Below are positions 45,340 to 57,100 of a DNA stretch of 64,000 nucleotides, piece after piece; within the stretch, counting starts at the first letter, position 1, and each line of letters begins with the position of its first letter. Below the pieces are notes generated by a model. The model did not search any database, had not been told where the DNA came from, and saw nothing but the letters and a program-made list of their open reading frames with translations. Both the position numbers and the translations under genes were made by a program. This stretch comes from Eulemur rufifrons (taxonomy: Eukaryota > Chordata > Mammalia > Primates > Lemuridae), in assembly GCF_041146395.1 (NCBI RefSeq), contig NC_090983.1, positions 64,735,501-64,799,500 on the forward strand, in the 5' to 3' direction.

Positions 45340-46600
45340 AGAACCTTCGGGTTACTCCGGAGCAAGGAAGGTGGAGACCAGGGCGCGGCCCTCCAGGGGT
45401 CTCCAGCGCTCCACCTTTCAGAGGACTCAGCGCTGCCACAGCGCCCGGGTTTCCGGAGCAGCTCGGTTTACTCTGAGCCGACTGCTGCCAAATCCGCGGT
45501 GTTTACTAGAATCCTGAGAGTTTGCAAACCCAGATGTCAGACTTCCTGTCCCGGAGATTCTCAACTCGCGGCCTTCCCCAGAAAGGAGAGAGCCGGGCTG
45601 GGAGCAGGGCTGGAAGCGGGAGGAGCGAGGACGTGCCCCGGGCAGCCTCACCCCTCCTCTCCCCACCCCAAAGGCAAGAATTTCTGGGATAGGCAGATGG
45701 TCCACCCCCTCTTCCTCCTCCTGCCCCAAGCCGGAGTGGTAGGGTGGGGAAAACCTCCACGACTTTCCCGTCTCCCAGCCCAGAGCCCCGAGTCCGTTCA
45801 CTGTGGCGACAACGGTGGCAGAGTGGGTCTTTGGGGGCAGAGATGGAGAGGCCCTCGGGAGGGGTGGAGCGCGGAGGAGGCTGCGGTCCCGCCTCCCGCG
45901 CCGCAGGGCCGGGTGTTCGGAGCACGGCTCTGGTCCCCGCAGGCGCGACAAGGGGCGCCCGGCGAGCCCAGTGGTTAGCGATGCTGCTGCTGCGGTCGTC
46001 GCTGCTGCTGCTGCTGCTGCTGGGGGCGCCGCGTGGCTGCGCTGAGGGCGCGGTGGCGACGCCCACCCCCGAGCGGGTCCTCGAGTGGCAGGGTGAGTGT
46101 CCCCAGGGCCGGGGGACCGGATCCGTACGTTGGGGGTGAGAGGTGCTGGTCGAGGGAGAGAAGGGACGGCAATGTCAGGGGCAAAGGCAGAGGCGGGCGA
46201 GGGCGGCCGTGTTTGCGTGGTGGCCGCGTGTCTACCGTCTTGCACGCGGTTCTCCGCGCCCTGCAACCCCTGCGGCCGCCCTGCCTCCTCCCGGCTGCTC
46301 CGGGGGCGCGGCGAGGGGCGGGGTCGGTCTCGGGGGCGGCTCGGCTCGGCTCTGACCCGGTCTCGGGCATCCGGACAAGCCAGGGATAGGCGGGTAGAAG
46401 TTTCAAATTGGAAACTTTCTGAGAGTTGTTTCTTTGGGAGGATCACATCTCGGATAAATGACAGCGAAAAGATGGCTTATTTTGTCCCCCTCCCAAAGCG
46501 AGCGCGCGGGCAGGGTGCGCGCTGCCACCTGCGGAGTGGCCCTAAGCCAGGCCTCCCACGCCACCCTCGGGGAAAGAACCTTTCCTCTTCTTCATTAACA
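45340..46600. promoter_or_regulatory. PLA2R1: CpG island and presumed PLA2R1 promoter
   Basis: CpG dinucleotides and G+C are strikingly frequent over this interval compared with the flanks. It covers the region upstream of the PLA2R1 ATG, exon 1 and the start of intron 1. I see no convincing TATA box, as is usual for CpG-island promoters with dispersed starts. The transcription start is not determinable here. Long open frames on both strands (one of 339 codons on the minus strand) follow from the scarcity of stop codons in GC-rich DNA. Confidence 0.85.
45981..46092 (+). CDS. PLA2R1: PLA2R1 exon 1, coding part (signal peptide)
   Basis: The ATG at 45,981 opens MLLLRSS followed by seven Leu (CTG) codons and GAPRGCA. 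This is a classic signal peptide with probable cleavage near residue 20-21, then a short linker [11 protein letters not shown]. The donor is CAGG/gtgagt at 46,092/46,093. This start is chosen because it directly precedes the hydrophobic core. An in-frame ATG at 45,843 would add 46 residues (see findings). Confidence 0.94.
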
Positions 46601-49600
46601 CCTCTCAGGTGAGGGAGGTGAGGGACGGGAGCCCCTGTGGCCCCAGGGAGCTGTGTGAGCTGAAACAAGGGACCCTCTTTGCCCCTCAGTTTCTCAGCAG
46701 AAAAATGGGGACTGTAATACCCATGGGACACTGAAACACAAACGTGTGCACAGTCAATTCAGCAGACATTTATTGAGCACCTCCGACACTCAGTGAGACT
46801 CAGAGGGACATGTAAAGAGACCTGAAGACAGACCTCCGCCCCGCAGGGCCCCCACGTGGGAATGGGCCGCCGCTGGGGCAGAGAAGCCCATGTGTGTAGG
46901 GGTGGGAGAGTTAAATCAACAAGGAGGAGCTGCCGGGCAGCCTCATCCCTCCGCCTTTGGGGGTAAGTTTGGAGAGATGGGGTAAAACAATGTGTGATCA
47001 ATGTCTGCATTCATGTTTTTCCTCCTCAACATAATGTGTATACGTTCTGAAGTGGTCTTTTCGGGACTGTCTTTCCTAGCACTCCCTGGAGGCTTTATCA
47101 GGGATGGGCAGAACAAGACCGTTCTTATTTTAAAGTGGCCAAAGGTCAGAGGTGCTTTTACCTTCTTGGTAACTATCAGTTCAGTGAAAATTGCTCTTGT
47201 GGACGCATCTCTGGCCTCCTGGTGTGGTCCATGGCCACTAGGAGTTAACCGTGCAGTAGTTATTCTTTTACATTTTAAAATGTGGGTTTTGCCAGGGCCC
47301 TGGGTGGTAGAACAGGGCAGCAGCCCCAAAGACAGCAGCTGGACTGGGCCACACAGAGGGTGTGTGCAGGCGATCCTCTGAGCTAATCCCTTCTATATGT
47401 AGCAGACCCAAATCCCGGCCTGAGATAGTTCCTAATCGGTGCCTTCTTTTTCCCAGTCAAGGACACTCTGAAATTAGAGCCATCTGCTACCTCTTTTACC
47501 CTCTAGGTGCAGTTTGCAAATCTGAAGGGGTTGACAGTTGGCATAGAGATTCTTCAGATAGGAACATGCTGCTACTGACCTTCTAAAGAGCACAGAGGTT
47601 GTGTACCAATCCTCACGCAGCCTCCCTTCCTGACTTCAATCACCCATGTCAGTGGAATTTCCAGTGTAAGCTAGACAGGTTTGAAATCAAGTTTTTCTTG
47701 TCTATACAAAGATGCAAAAACAAAATCTTAGCTTTGAAAAGGACTTTGAGACATTGTCTATTCCACCCACCCATTCTTCAGATGTGGAAGCTGAGGTACA
47801 GCCGCTTTATAGTTAGCCATGCTTTTGGGTGCCTCAGTTTACTGCTGTGTTCACTGTACCACACTGACTCATCTTTAGACATGATTAACATCCACAGAGC
47901 AACTGGGAGAAAAATACATACTCATTTTCATTTCCTATCCACTAATAATGGATATGTAGAATGCACAGCAGATTATACATACAGTATTTTTCATCTGAAT
48001 TGTTTGATATGTATTGTTTTTTATGTATTACTGATAGATCCTATATAAGCATACCTGCCTTGGGAGGCAGATGATAGATTGTATTGATTTTCTATCATTT
48101 AGCAATAATTTTGTATTGAAAAATCAGTAGATACAGTGTCATCATGGGCTTTAGAGCCAAACTGTCTGAGTTCGAATCCTGACTGTGCCATTTCCCAGCT
48201 GTGTGACCCTGGGCAAATTACTTAACCTCTCAGTGCCTCAGTTTCCTCATCTGTAAAAATGGAACTAATAATAATACTTATCCAAGCGCTGTCCTTGTGT
48301 TACCCTATCACCACAGTGTCCTCTTCCCTTGGTCAATCCAGACCACTTTGACAGGTTGGCAGCCCTGTGATAATTATTATCTGCCCCATGCATGGCACTG
48401 TACCTGGCAGGTCTGAAGCCTGTCTCCTACCTCTAGTTGGCTCTATCAAGAGCCTCATTGTGATTTGTTTTCCCTGATCCAGAATCTGAGCTCTTCCTCT
48501 AGCAAGTGCTGAGACGTGATAACTTCACTCACTCAAGTACTCAGATACAGGGAAGGCCGGGGGAGAATGAGGAAGGGGACATAGCATCCTGGGGAAAGGC
48601 GGGCATAGTCATTGCTAGAGGAAATGAACCGGGGACACGTGAAAAGGTTTTGAAGCTACACTGAAGGCTGAAAATGATAAATGTGAAATGGCCTCCAACC
48701 AATATAATAGAAGAGTTTCCTCTTGCAGTGCTCGGCTTTCCAGAGGCAGGAGCAGAGAGAGTCCAGGGCTGTATCAGTCCTTGGGGACTGTCAGGGTAGA
48801 CTCTTCTGAATGACCAGTGACCAGGGGAAGTGAGAGTGCTGATGAGCATGAGATCAGGTGCTTGACCGTGGGGTCCCATCTGGAGAGAAGAAAGTGAAAC
48901 GGGGAAGGGAGCAGGTGGCAGCTCTTGCCATCCTGCGCTATTGGAAAGAGGGGTGAGGGGTTGGAGGCCTCTGCTGTTCATTTACTGTCTAGCACTATGT
49001 GCTTTATCTCCTTGTCTTACTTTGGGCTTCTCCAAAAGCTGTCCTTGAAACATGTATTAATATTTACTGGAGTGCAAGTAGTCTATTTGGGAGGTGATTC
49101 TAGGAAGCACAGCAAGAGTGTGGGAAAATGAGTCGGGGAAGGGGAGAACCCCTCCATGGACAGCTGGGGCTCAGTTTCACAGGGGGCCTCTGAGGGACTG
49201 TGCAGAGCTCAGTGGACCTGCCGAGGGGCAGGGAGCTGAGGTGTTTACCACCAACTCCTACCTCTCACTGACTGAGAGTCACGCCTGGGCATCCATCCCC
49301 TGTGCTTCTGGCCGGCCAGACACACTCTCAGGCAGAGACACAGCCAGTGAGTCAGAGTGCATGGGAACGGTGTGCAGGTGAGCGGGCACCAGGTTAGAGG
49401 GTGTGAGTAGGGAACCAACAGAATCTGCTACGCATGCCCAGATCAGGGAGAGAAAAACAAGAGTAGGATGTGACCATGTCTCCAAGAAGCTGAGAATCCA
49501 GAGACAGATATAGAAACACAAACAATTGCAAAACAGTACAGTAGGTGTTCTGATAACAAGGAATGAGCAAAGAGCTAAAGGCATGCAGAGGAGGGACTGG

Positions 49601-51121
49601 CTCGGGCAGCTGGAGATTCACAAAAGGGCATTTGTTTTGCTAGAGGTTAAGTAGATAGTTGCCATATAGGAAAAAGGAGACGGAGCATTTCTGGGAAAGC
49701 ACATTTCATTCTAAGGCACAAAATAACGTGTTGGACAACGGTGAAAGTTCAGTGAGCTGAAAATTCCCATCTGGGCTCTTTTGGATGCAAGCAAAGAGGC
49801 CCACTGAAGGTCATTCAGGCAAATGTTGGGCCAGTTGTAATGGTCCCAGGATCTCAAGGGGACCCAACGACAGGTTCTGCTGTGCAGCCAGGTCTCCTGG
49901 GAACCAGGACTGGCCACGGAAATGAAGCAGCTACTTTCTCTGTTTCTCTCTCTGGAGCTGCCTAGGGGTCCCTGCTTGGCTGTCCTTTCTGTTGACTGGT
50001 TTCTTCTGCTTTGACTTGCAAGACCTGTCATGTGTAGCTTCCACAACTTCCTGGGAAGTGTCTGTTAATGTCCTAGGAGAGGAATCTGGTCTCACCCTTC
50101 ACAGTACGCTGGCTAGTCCCTGTGCTCTGTCCTTGAATCGAAGGCCTTCCCCTGGCTCATCAGCCTTGGTAGGGGCATGTGGTGCACACGGGGATGCTGC
50201 CTCGTCATGGGCTGGGGATGGGGTAGACGTCCAGAGCAAGGTCACATGCAGGAAGAGAAGCTGTGACACATCTGTACCAGGATGCATGGAGAGATGAGGA
50301 AGTGAAGAGTTTGGTTAGGGGCTCTCCGTGTCTGGAAACAAAGTCTGATTGAGTAAATTGGGTCCTGCTGAAAAGGGCTTGGAAAAGGGGAACCAGATCA
50401 CACTTGTAAGTTCAGAAATGCCATGGTCAGTCTGAGACTTGGAGAGGGTAATTCTGGAGGACTGCAAAGAGACCATCTGGATGGTTAAATCTAACCTATT
50501 AATAAGTCTGTCCCCATAGGTAGATTGAAGAAGAGAAAGTTTGGATTCAAGAATAGGGGTTAAAAAGAAGAAAATTAAAAAATAGTAGACTTGGTGAAAA
50601 TTGGGAGATGGGAGAAGTTGCAGAAAAGGAGGGGTAGTGATTATACAATGGAAATTCCAAGTTTCGGAGATGGATCCATTCTCGGTAGTGACCAGATCCA
50701 AGATGTGGTCGTAGGAGTGGTCACCAAAGTGGAGAAGAGGCAAAAGGAAGGTCCTTGCAGCAGAGGAGGTCAAGGAACCAAATGTCTAGGGCACAGCTAG
50801 AGCTAAAGAATTTAGGACTCTTTTGTGGGTGAGCCACAATAAAAAAATACATTTTAGGCTGGGCACAGTGGCTCACCCCTGTATTCCTAGCACTCAGGGA
50901 TGCTGAGGCGGGAGTGTTGCTTGAGGCCAGGAGTTGGAGACCAGCCTGAGCAAGAGAGAGACCCCAGCTCTACAAAAAATAGAAAAATTAGCCAGGTGTG
51001 GTGGTGTGTGCCTATAGTCCCAACTACTTGAGAAGCTGAGACAGGAGGATTGCTTGAGCCTAGGAGTTTGAGGTTGCAGTGAGTTATGATGAAAGCGAGG
51101 CCTGGTCTCAAAAAAAAAAAA

Positions 51122-51153
<32 letters not shown>

Positions 51154-54100
51154 AATACAGTTTACATCACAGCACAGATGCCCACATATATATAACTGAA
51201 ACATAGTTTCATTTAAAAGTTGTAAGTCGTACCCTTATCCAACATGACACGCTGCTACATGTCATGTGACGTTCTGCTCTGTTCCATTCTGTCTTGTTTT
51301 GTCATGCTGGTCATGACACACTAAATTGATTTTTGTGACCGAATGGACCACAACCTGCAGTGGAGAAGCACAGAGCCAGGGTGTTGGCATCTGTGTGGAA
51401 GTTAAAGGCTTTGGGGTGGTGAGGACAACAGGAAGCCTGCTGGTATCAAAGCCATGGTGAATGTGGGGGAGAATGGTTCATGGCCGTGGGGCAAGTGACA
51501 AGGAAGGGAAGGGAAAGTGCCATCTGGGAGAGGTTCTGAAAGAGGGTGAGGAGAACTACCACCTGGAGGAGGCAGCAGTGGGGAGGAGCGTGGTTCTGAG
51601 ACTTTCCATAGTTTCCGGGTCTAATGCAAAGGTAGAAATGCCCTCTCTCCTGCCCCCAATATTTTCTAACATTTGGGGAGTGGTTACTCTGTGCTGTTCT
51701 ACATACATTAACACACCGAATCCTCATCACCATGAGGCTGGTAATGTTAACACAGACCCTTCTTTTACAGATGAAGAAAGGTTAAGTAATTAGCCTCTAC
51801 AGCATGGGGATTCAAACCAGGCACTCAGCACTAATGCAAGGGATCCCTGCATAGGCTTGTGAGCCCGTGGCATAGTCCCTTCTGTATCCTGCTCATGACC
51901 GGAGCATGCGATGCGATTTTGCAGCAGGAGGAAACGGGGCCAGCCTCCTGGTCTCTGCAACTCCTCCCTCTCCAAACTCCTCCTTCCACAGGTGGGAGTG
52001 AATATTTTCATAAAGCAGTAATGTGCAGAGCTATTGTTTTATTTATTGTTCTAGGCAATTCCTATGTCCTTAGGCAATGAGCTATTCTCCTAATCTGGAG
52101 ATTTGGAATTTAGGTAAAAGCAAGATCAGATAGCGGTTTAGCTGTCCTTCCTGGCCGTAAATCACTCCAGCTGTCTGGCTCCATTTCTCCTGCTTCCATC
52201 CAGTGTCCTCAGCATTTCTCCCACTTCAGACTTTTCTCGTCCCATCTCCTCTGACTGCTCCTTTCCTGGCAAGCCTTTCCAAGTCAGAACAGACTTCCGG
52301 TTTTCCTGGTCCTTCTCACTCTTTCTCATTAAGCCTCTAACCTCTTTTCCTATCATTGGTTGTCACAGTAACTGATACCACACGATGTGGTTCCAGGCCC
52401 ACGGCAGGAAAGGTCGAGCCACACAGATAGCTCAGTTGTCCCTTCAGCTCCTCTTCCTTGACCTAACAATTTGCTTATTTATATCAGGTTTTCTTACGTG
52501 ATTTCTTACGTCTTTGTGTTATCTCATCTGAACTTGTTCCTATGTGGCCAGTCCTCATATAATCTACCAAAGTAATATATTTAAGACATTTATAGACCCT
52601 TCCCTCCATTTTCTTTCAGAATTTATCCTTGAAAGCCTTTTAGGAGTTGTTCCAACACATAGCTAGAAACGTAAATTATATTTTTAATTGATCAAAGTGA
52701 AAAGAAATATTGTTCATCAAAGAAACAAACAAAAGAGCACCTTATAAATAGTGTATTAAGTCATTCGGGGGAAAATATGTTGTAAAACTACTCAAGAAAA
52801 TGGAAAATTATGATTGGAATTACTGTAACTTGGGTTCTGTGATACAGAGCTAAACACAGAAGAGAAGAGCTTTCTGCTTTCATGCATGGCCACGTGACTT
52901 TTTAATCTATGATACTTTCCAGACTACTACAGTTCCAAAGAAATATGCTAATAAAAAAGTTTTACTATTTCTGGCTTTTGGTATTCTGCTCTGAAGAACT
53001 TTTCAATTATGAAAATGTAAACAGGAAATTCAAAGTGATTATTTTAACTGTAAATATTATCTTATTTTGCTGCTCTTTGGCACCATGCATGTTCAGAGTT
53101 AAGATCTGCTTTTATTTTATTAACATTTATGAAGTGATCATCATGACTGAGGTAATCCTTATCAGGGTCTTATGAGGCCAGCAGTATTATTAAACCGATT
53201 GTGCAGACAGGGAAACCAAGGCAGAGATTCTTCTAGCTTCAAGCAATTCTAACCTAAGAGAAGTCTTTACAAAAGTGCTCTGTAATTTGCTGAAGTCTTT
53301 TTTCCATCGTGTTAACCTTGTTCACATACGAACAGGGCGGGCTTCATGGGCAAGCAACCAGCGCTGTTGCACAGGGCCCTGTGCTCAGAAGGGCTTCCTC
53401 CTTAGGGTTTAATGTTCTGAGGTTTGGGTCTTGGGATTCTTAATAATTTATGTCTGTGAACTTGTGTGTTGAGCATGATGGGACAGTGGAGCACCAGCCA
53501 GGGCTGGGGGCCTCCGTTCAAGCTCAGTTCCACCTGGTATCCCCTCTCACCTCCCAGGATGGGTTCTCGGGTGCCCCCTCCTCACTCCTGCTCACAATCA
53601 CTGCTGCTTTTTGCCCCACAGCCAACCAGGTTGCATTGGGGTTGGAGGGCTGGAGGCCTGGGGCCTGGGAGGGGATGCCGTGTGGCATCCATCGAGATAG
53701 GGCAAGGCAGCTGCTGTCCCCACTGGGGTGGCAGCACCACTGCACCATCTGTGAGGACTGAGTGGGAACCTATCATCTGTTCCCAATCCGGGTACTGAGT
53801 GTGATCCCAGCGTGTTATGGCCCAGAGGTTGCAATCCCTTGGGGGCGTTCATGGGAAGGGGAGATTGACTTGACTTCCCTGCCTCTGGCCAGGGCCACAC
53901 ATTTTCTTTTTACCCTGGACCCTGTAAATTCTGTAGCCAGCCTGAGTGAGAAGGATGGGGACTGAATTGTGTCCCCTAAACCCCTGCATATTCCTATGTT
54001 GAAGGCCTAACCCCTACTTCCTCAGGATGAGACCTATTTGGAGATTAGGGTCTCTGCAGAAGTAAACACGTTAAAAGGAGATGACTGGGGTAGTGCCACC

Positions 54101-57100
54101 CTGTTATGCCTAGTGTGCTCATAAGAAGGGAAATTTGGACACAGAAGTGTGCATAGAGAGAAGATGTGAAGAGACACAGGGAGAAGACGGCCATCTAGAA
54201 GCCAAGGAGAGAGGCCTGGGACCAACCTTCCCTCACAGCCCTCGGAAGGCGCCTTGATCTCACACTGCCAGCCTCCAAAACTGTGAGAAAATAAATTTCT
54301 GTTGTTTAAGCCATTCAGTTTGTGGCATTTTTGTTGTAGCCTAGCAAATGAATACAGGGACTAACAATATATCTACCACTAAAAGTTATTTTTGGTTTTT
54401 AAAAAATTTCTAGCTTGCACTTTAGTAAGTGTAATTTTTTTTTTTTTTTTAGATGGACGTTCTCAATGCAGTTAAGACGGAGAGCTCAATGTAAACGCTT
54501 TTGTTTTCAGTAATGTCACATCATTTCCAGAATTCTTTTGGTTGATGGTAGAGTTGCTTTTTGTTTTTGTTTGTTTTGGTGACCAGTCTGTGAATCATTT
54601 CTCCCAGGGCCTTAATATGCAGGCATTTGTGAGGGCAGCTTAACAATGTTCTGTCTGATTGTGTCCTGCCATAACTTGTGCTTTCTAAGGAGCCTGCCTG
54701 GTGACTGAGATGGTGTATTTTCCACACAGTCTATAACATAATAACAGAGCCACTGCGAATAATGATTTTTACACCAGCAATGTTTGTTCGTACTTGCCAG
54801 TTAAACAAAAGGAAAATGATGGGAGAATAGCCTAAAAGCTAAGAGGAAGAAAAATGTTTTCAACTCAGTTTAAACATTTTATTGGTAAGACGCAGAGATA
54901 TAGCAAAGAACCTTGGCAAGATACAAGATTTTCTGCAAAGGTCAGTTTGCTGAAATGAGGAGTGGGGAGAGGAGGGGACAGGAATGGGCAGAGAGTGGCA
55001 AGGACAGTTGGAAAAGGTTAACCCCTCTTAGCACCGGGATTGGTAACAGACAGTTTGAAGCTGCACAGAACTGCAGCCGGCAGAGCTGATTAAGCTGGGT
55101 TTCATTTTTCCCACATGTGAGAAAGAGTATTGTGTGCCTCGTGGAGCTTGGAGCAGCGATTTGGGGAGATTAGAGAGAAAGGGGAAGAGAACACATAAAA
55201 AGATTTAGCAAGAGGGGTCCCACGGGCCTGTGGAGGTGGTGATTACCCAGGTTCAGAAGCTGCAGGAGAATAAAGAAGGCTCAGAGTCAAGGATGATGCC
55301 AGGACAGGGAAAGAGAAGAAAGTTCTGAGACAGGATGAGATGATTTTAAAAAATATGCTTAGGTCACTTTTTAGTTGATTAATAGAAGGCAAGTCACAGG
55401 AACCCAAAGATTTCAGATGGTTGAGGCACACTGTAAGTCAGATAATTTGAGGAAAAATGCACATTTCCATGCAGAGAGGAGTAGGAAGGGTTGGCACATT
55501 TTTCACTTTGTTCTGTGAATCTGTTCTTTCAAGAGCTAGGCACAAGCTGCTTGCTGCAAGCATGGGAAATTCCTCACTTATTGGTTTGAAAAGTCATATT
55601 CAGAATCCAGATTTTCTGCATCCCTCAGCCATGAACAGGACTTGATTCAGCAGCTTACAATATCCCTTCCTGCGACAGAGTAATCTTAGGAATGCAATCA
55701 GCTTTGAATTCATTGTTCGCTAGGCAAGCTAGGCACAGATAAAACCAAATTTGTGATGCTGAAGAAGGTCAATACATCTCAGGAGAGAAGCTGCTCACCT
55801 TCAGACGGGTTACAGAGCAGAAATGCCCTCTCTCCTCACTTCATTCTGGACCACATACCTGCTGAGACTGAAATACTGTCAGAGCAGCAAGGAGATGCAC
55901 ACATTGAAGAGATGCTGCTGGGCAGGAAGTGGGTGAGCCCAGCACTCACTGTGTGGGTAGATGGAGTGGAAGAGATTTCAAACCCAGAGGACTGGGGTAG
56001 GAGTTGGAAATTGGATTGCAGTTTGCAAGCTGTGGCTTCCTAATAGCTTGTCTTAAACATTGCACTTGACGTGAACTGTGCACTTGAACTTTTCCTTCCA
56101 GTTCCCTTAACATGGAGCAGCACAGAGGCCAACTTTATGTGTGTAGTTGAATCAGGTGAACACTGTCATGGTGCAATTTATTGAATTCCAGAAAGTCCTT
56201 TGCTTGCCTAAAATGCCACTGTAAAAAGAGTATTTCTTAGGGAATTGTTTTTTTATTGTTTGTTTCCAGTATTTTTTTTTTTTTTTTTTTGAGACAGAGT
56301 CTTGCTCTGTTGCCCGGACTAGAGTGCCGTGGCATCAGCCTAGCTCACTGCAACCTCAAACTCCTGGGCTCAAGCAATCCAACTGCCTCAGCCTCCAGAG
56401 TAGCTGGGACTACAGGCATGTGCCACCATGCCCGGCTGGTCTCGAACTCCTGAGTTCAAACAATCTGCCCGCCTCGGCCTCCCAGAGTGCTAGGATTACA
56501 GGCGTGAGCCACCGTGCCCGGCCCTTGTTTCCAGTATTTTTTGTTAAAGATGCAGGAACTTCACTGAGGCTTAACAGTTCAATTATTACTGAACTTATCT
56601 TATTCACTTAACACTTCAAACCTTTATTCAGCCAGTTCTAAGAGAAGAGCTGTCTAAAGCAAAAGGGAACAGCAAAAGGCAGGTAGAGGTGACCAGAATG
56701 GGTGCTAACAGCCAAGTGGAGAGTCCTCAGGAGGAACTTCCTATAGGCACCTCCACAACCCCCAGGCTTTAGAATCTAACCTCCTGGCAAAGTAGGGATT
56801 GGCAGGTGCTGACAGCTATTTGAATACCTGAAGAAAACCAGTCATTGCAACGACCTTTTCCAGAATCCTCACATACCATAGGTCACCTAATCCTGTCATT
56901 TCTCTGCCCTTTGAAATTTCTCTCTATTGACTAGGGTCTAACTCTAACCATTACCTCTTTTCCTTTGGCATCACCATTGAATTGACACCTTCAGTCTCCC
57001 CTACTGGATCATACCAATGGTCTCTAGACTGATATTCAAGTTCATTCATGTCCTGTCTCGTCCCACCTAAACTAGAACTCTGCCGGGGCAGGAGCTCGGT

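Noticed and set aside
45307..45978. 223-codon plus-strand open frame just upstream of the PLA2R1 start
   Set aside because: Same GC-rich composition effect; no recognisable domain, and it is out of frame with PLA2R1. More likely promoter and 5' UTR.
45427..46446. 339-codon open frame on the minus strand over the PLA2R1 promoter
   Set aside because: It lies in a CpG island where stop codons are rare, overlaps exon 1 antisense, is low-complexity (Pro/Arg/Ala-rich) and has no domain. Treated as a base-composition artefact.
48135..48290. tRNA-like B-box sequence (gttcgaatc)
   Set aside because: It is the tRNA-derived head of a MIR SINE, not a functional tRNA gene; no cloverleaf is present.
51165..51380. 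Sequence flanking the Alu (for example catgacacactaaattgatttttgtgacc) that resembles an old DNA transposon
   Set aside because: Similarity is only impressionistic; I could not place ends or a family, so it is not listed as a feature.
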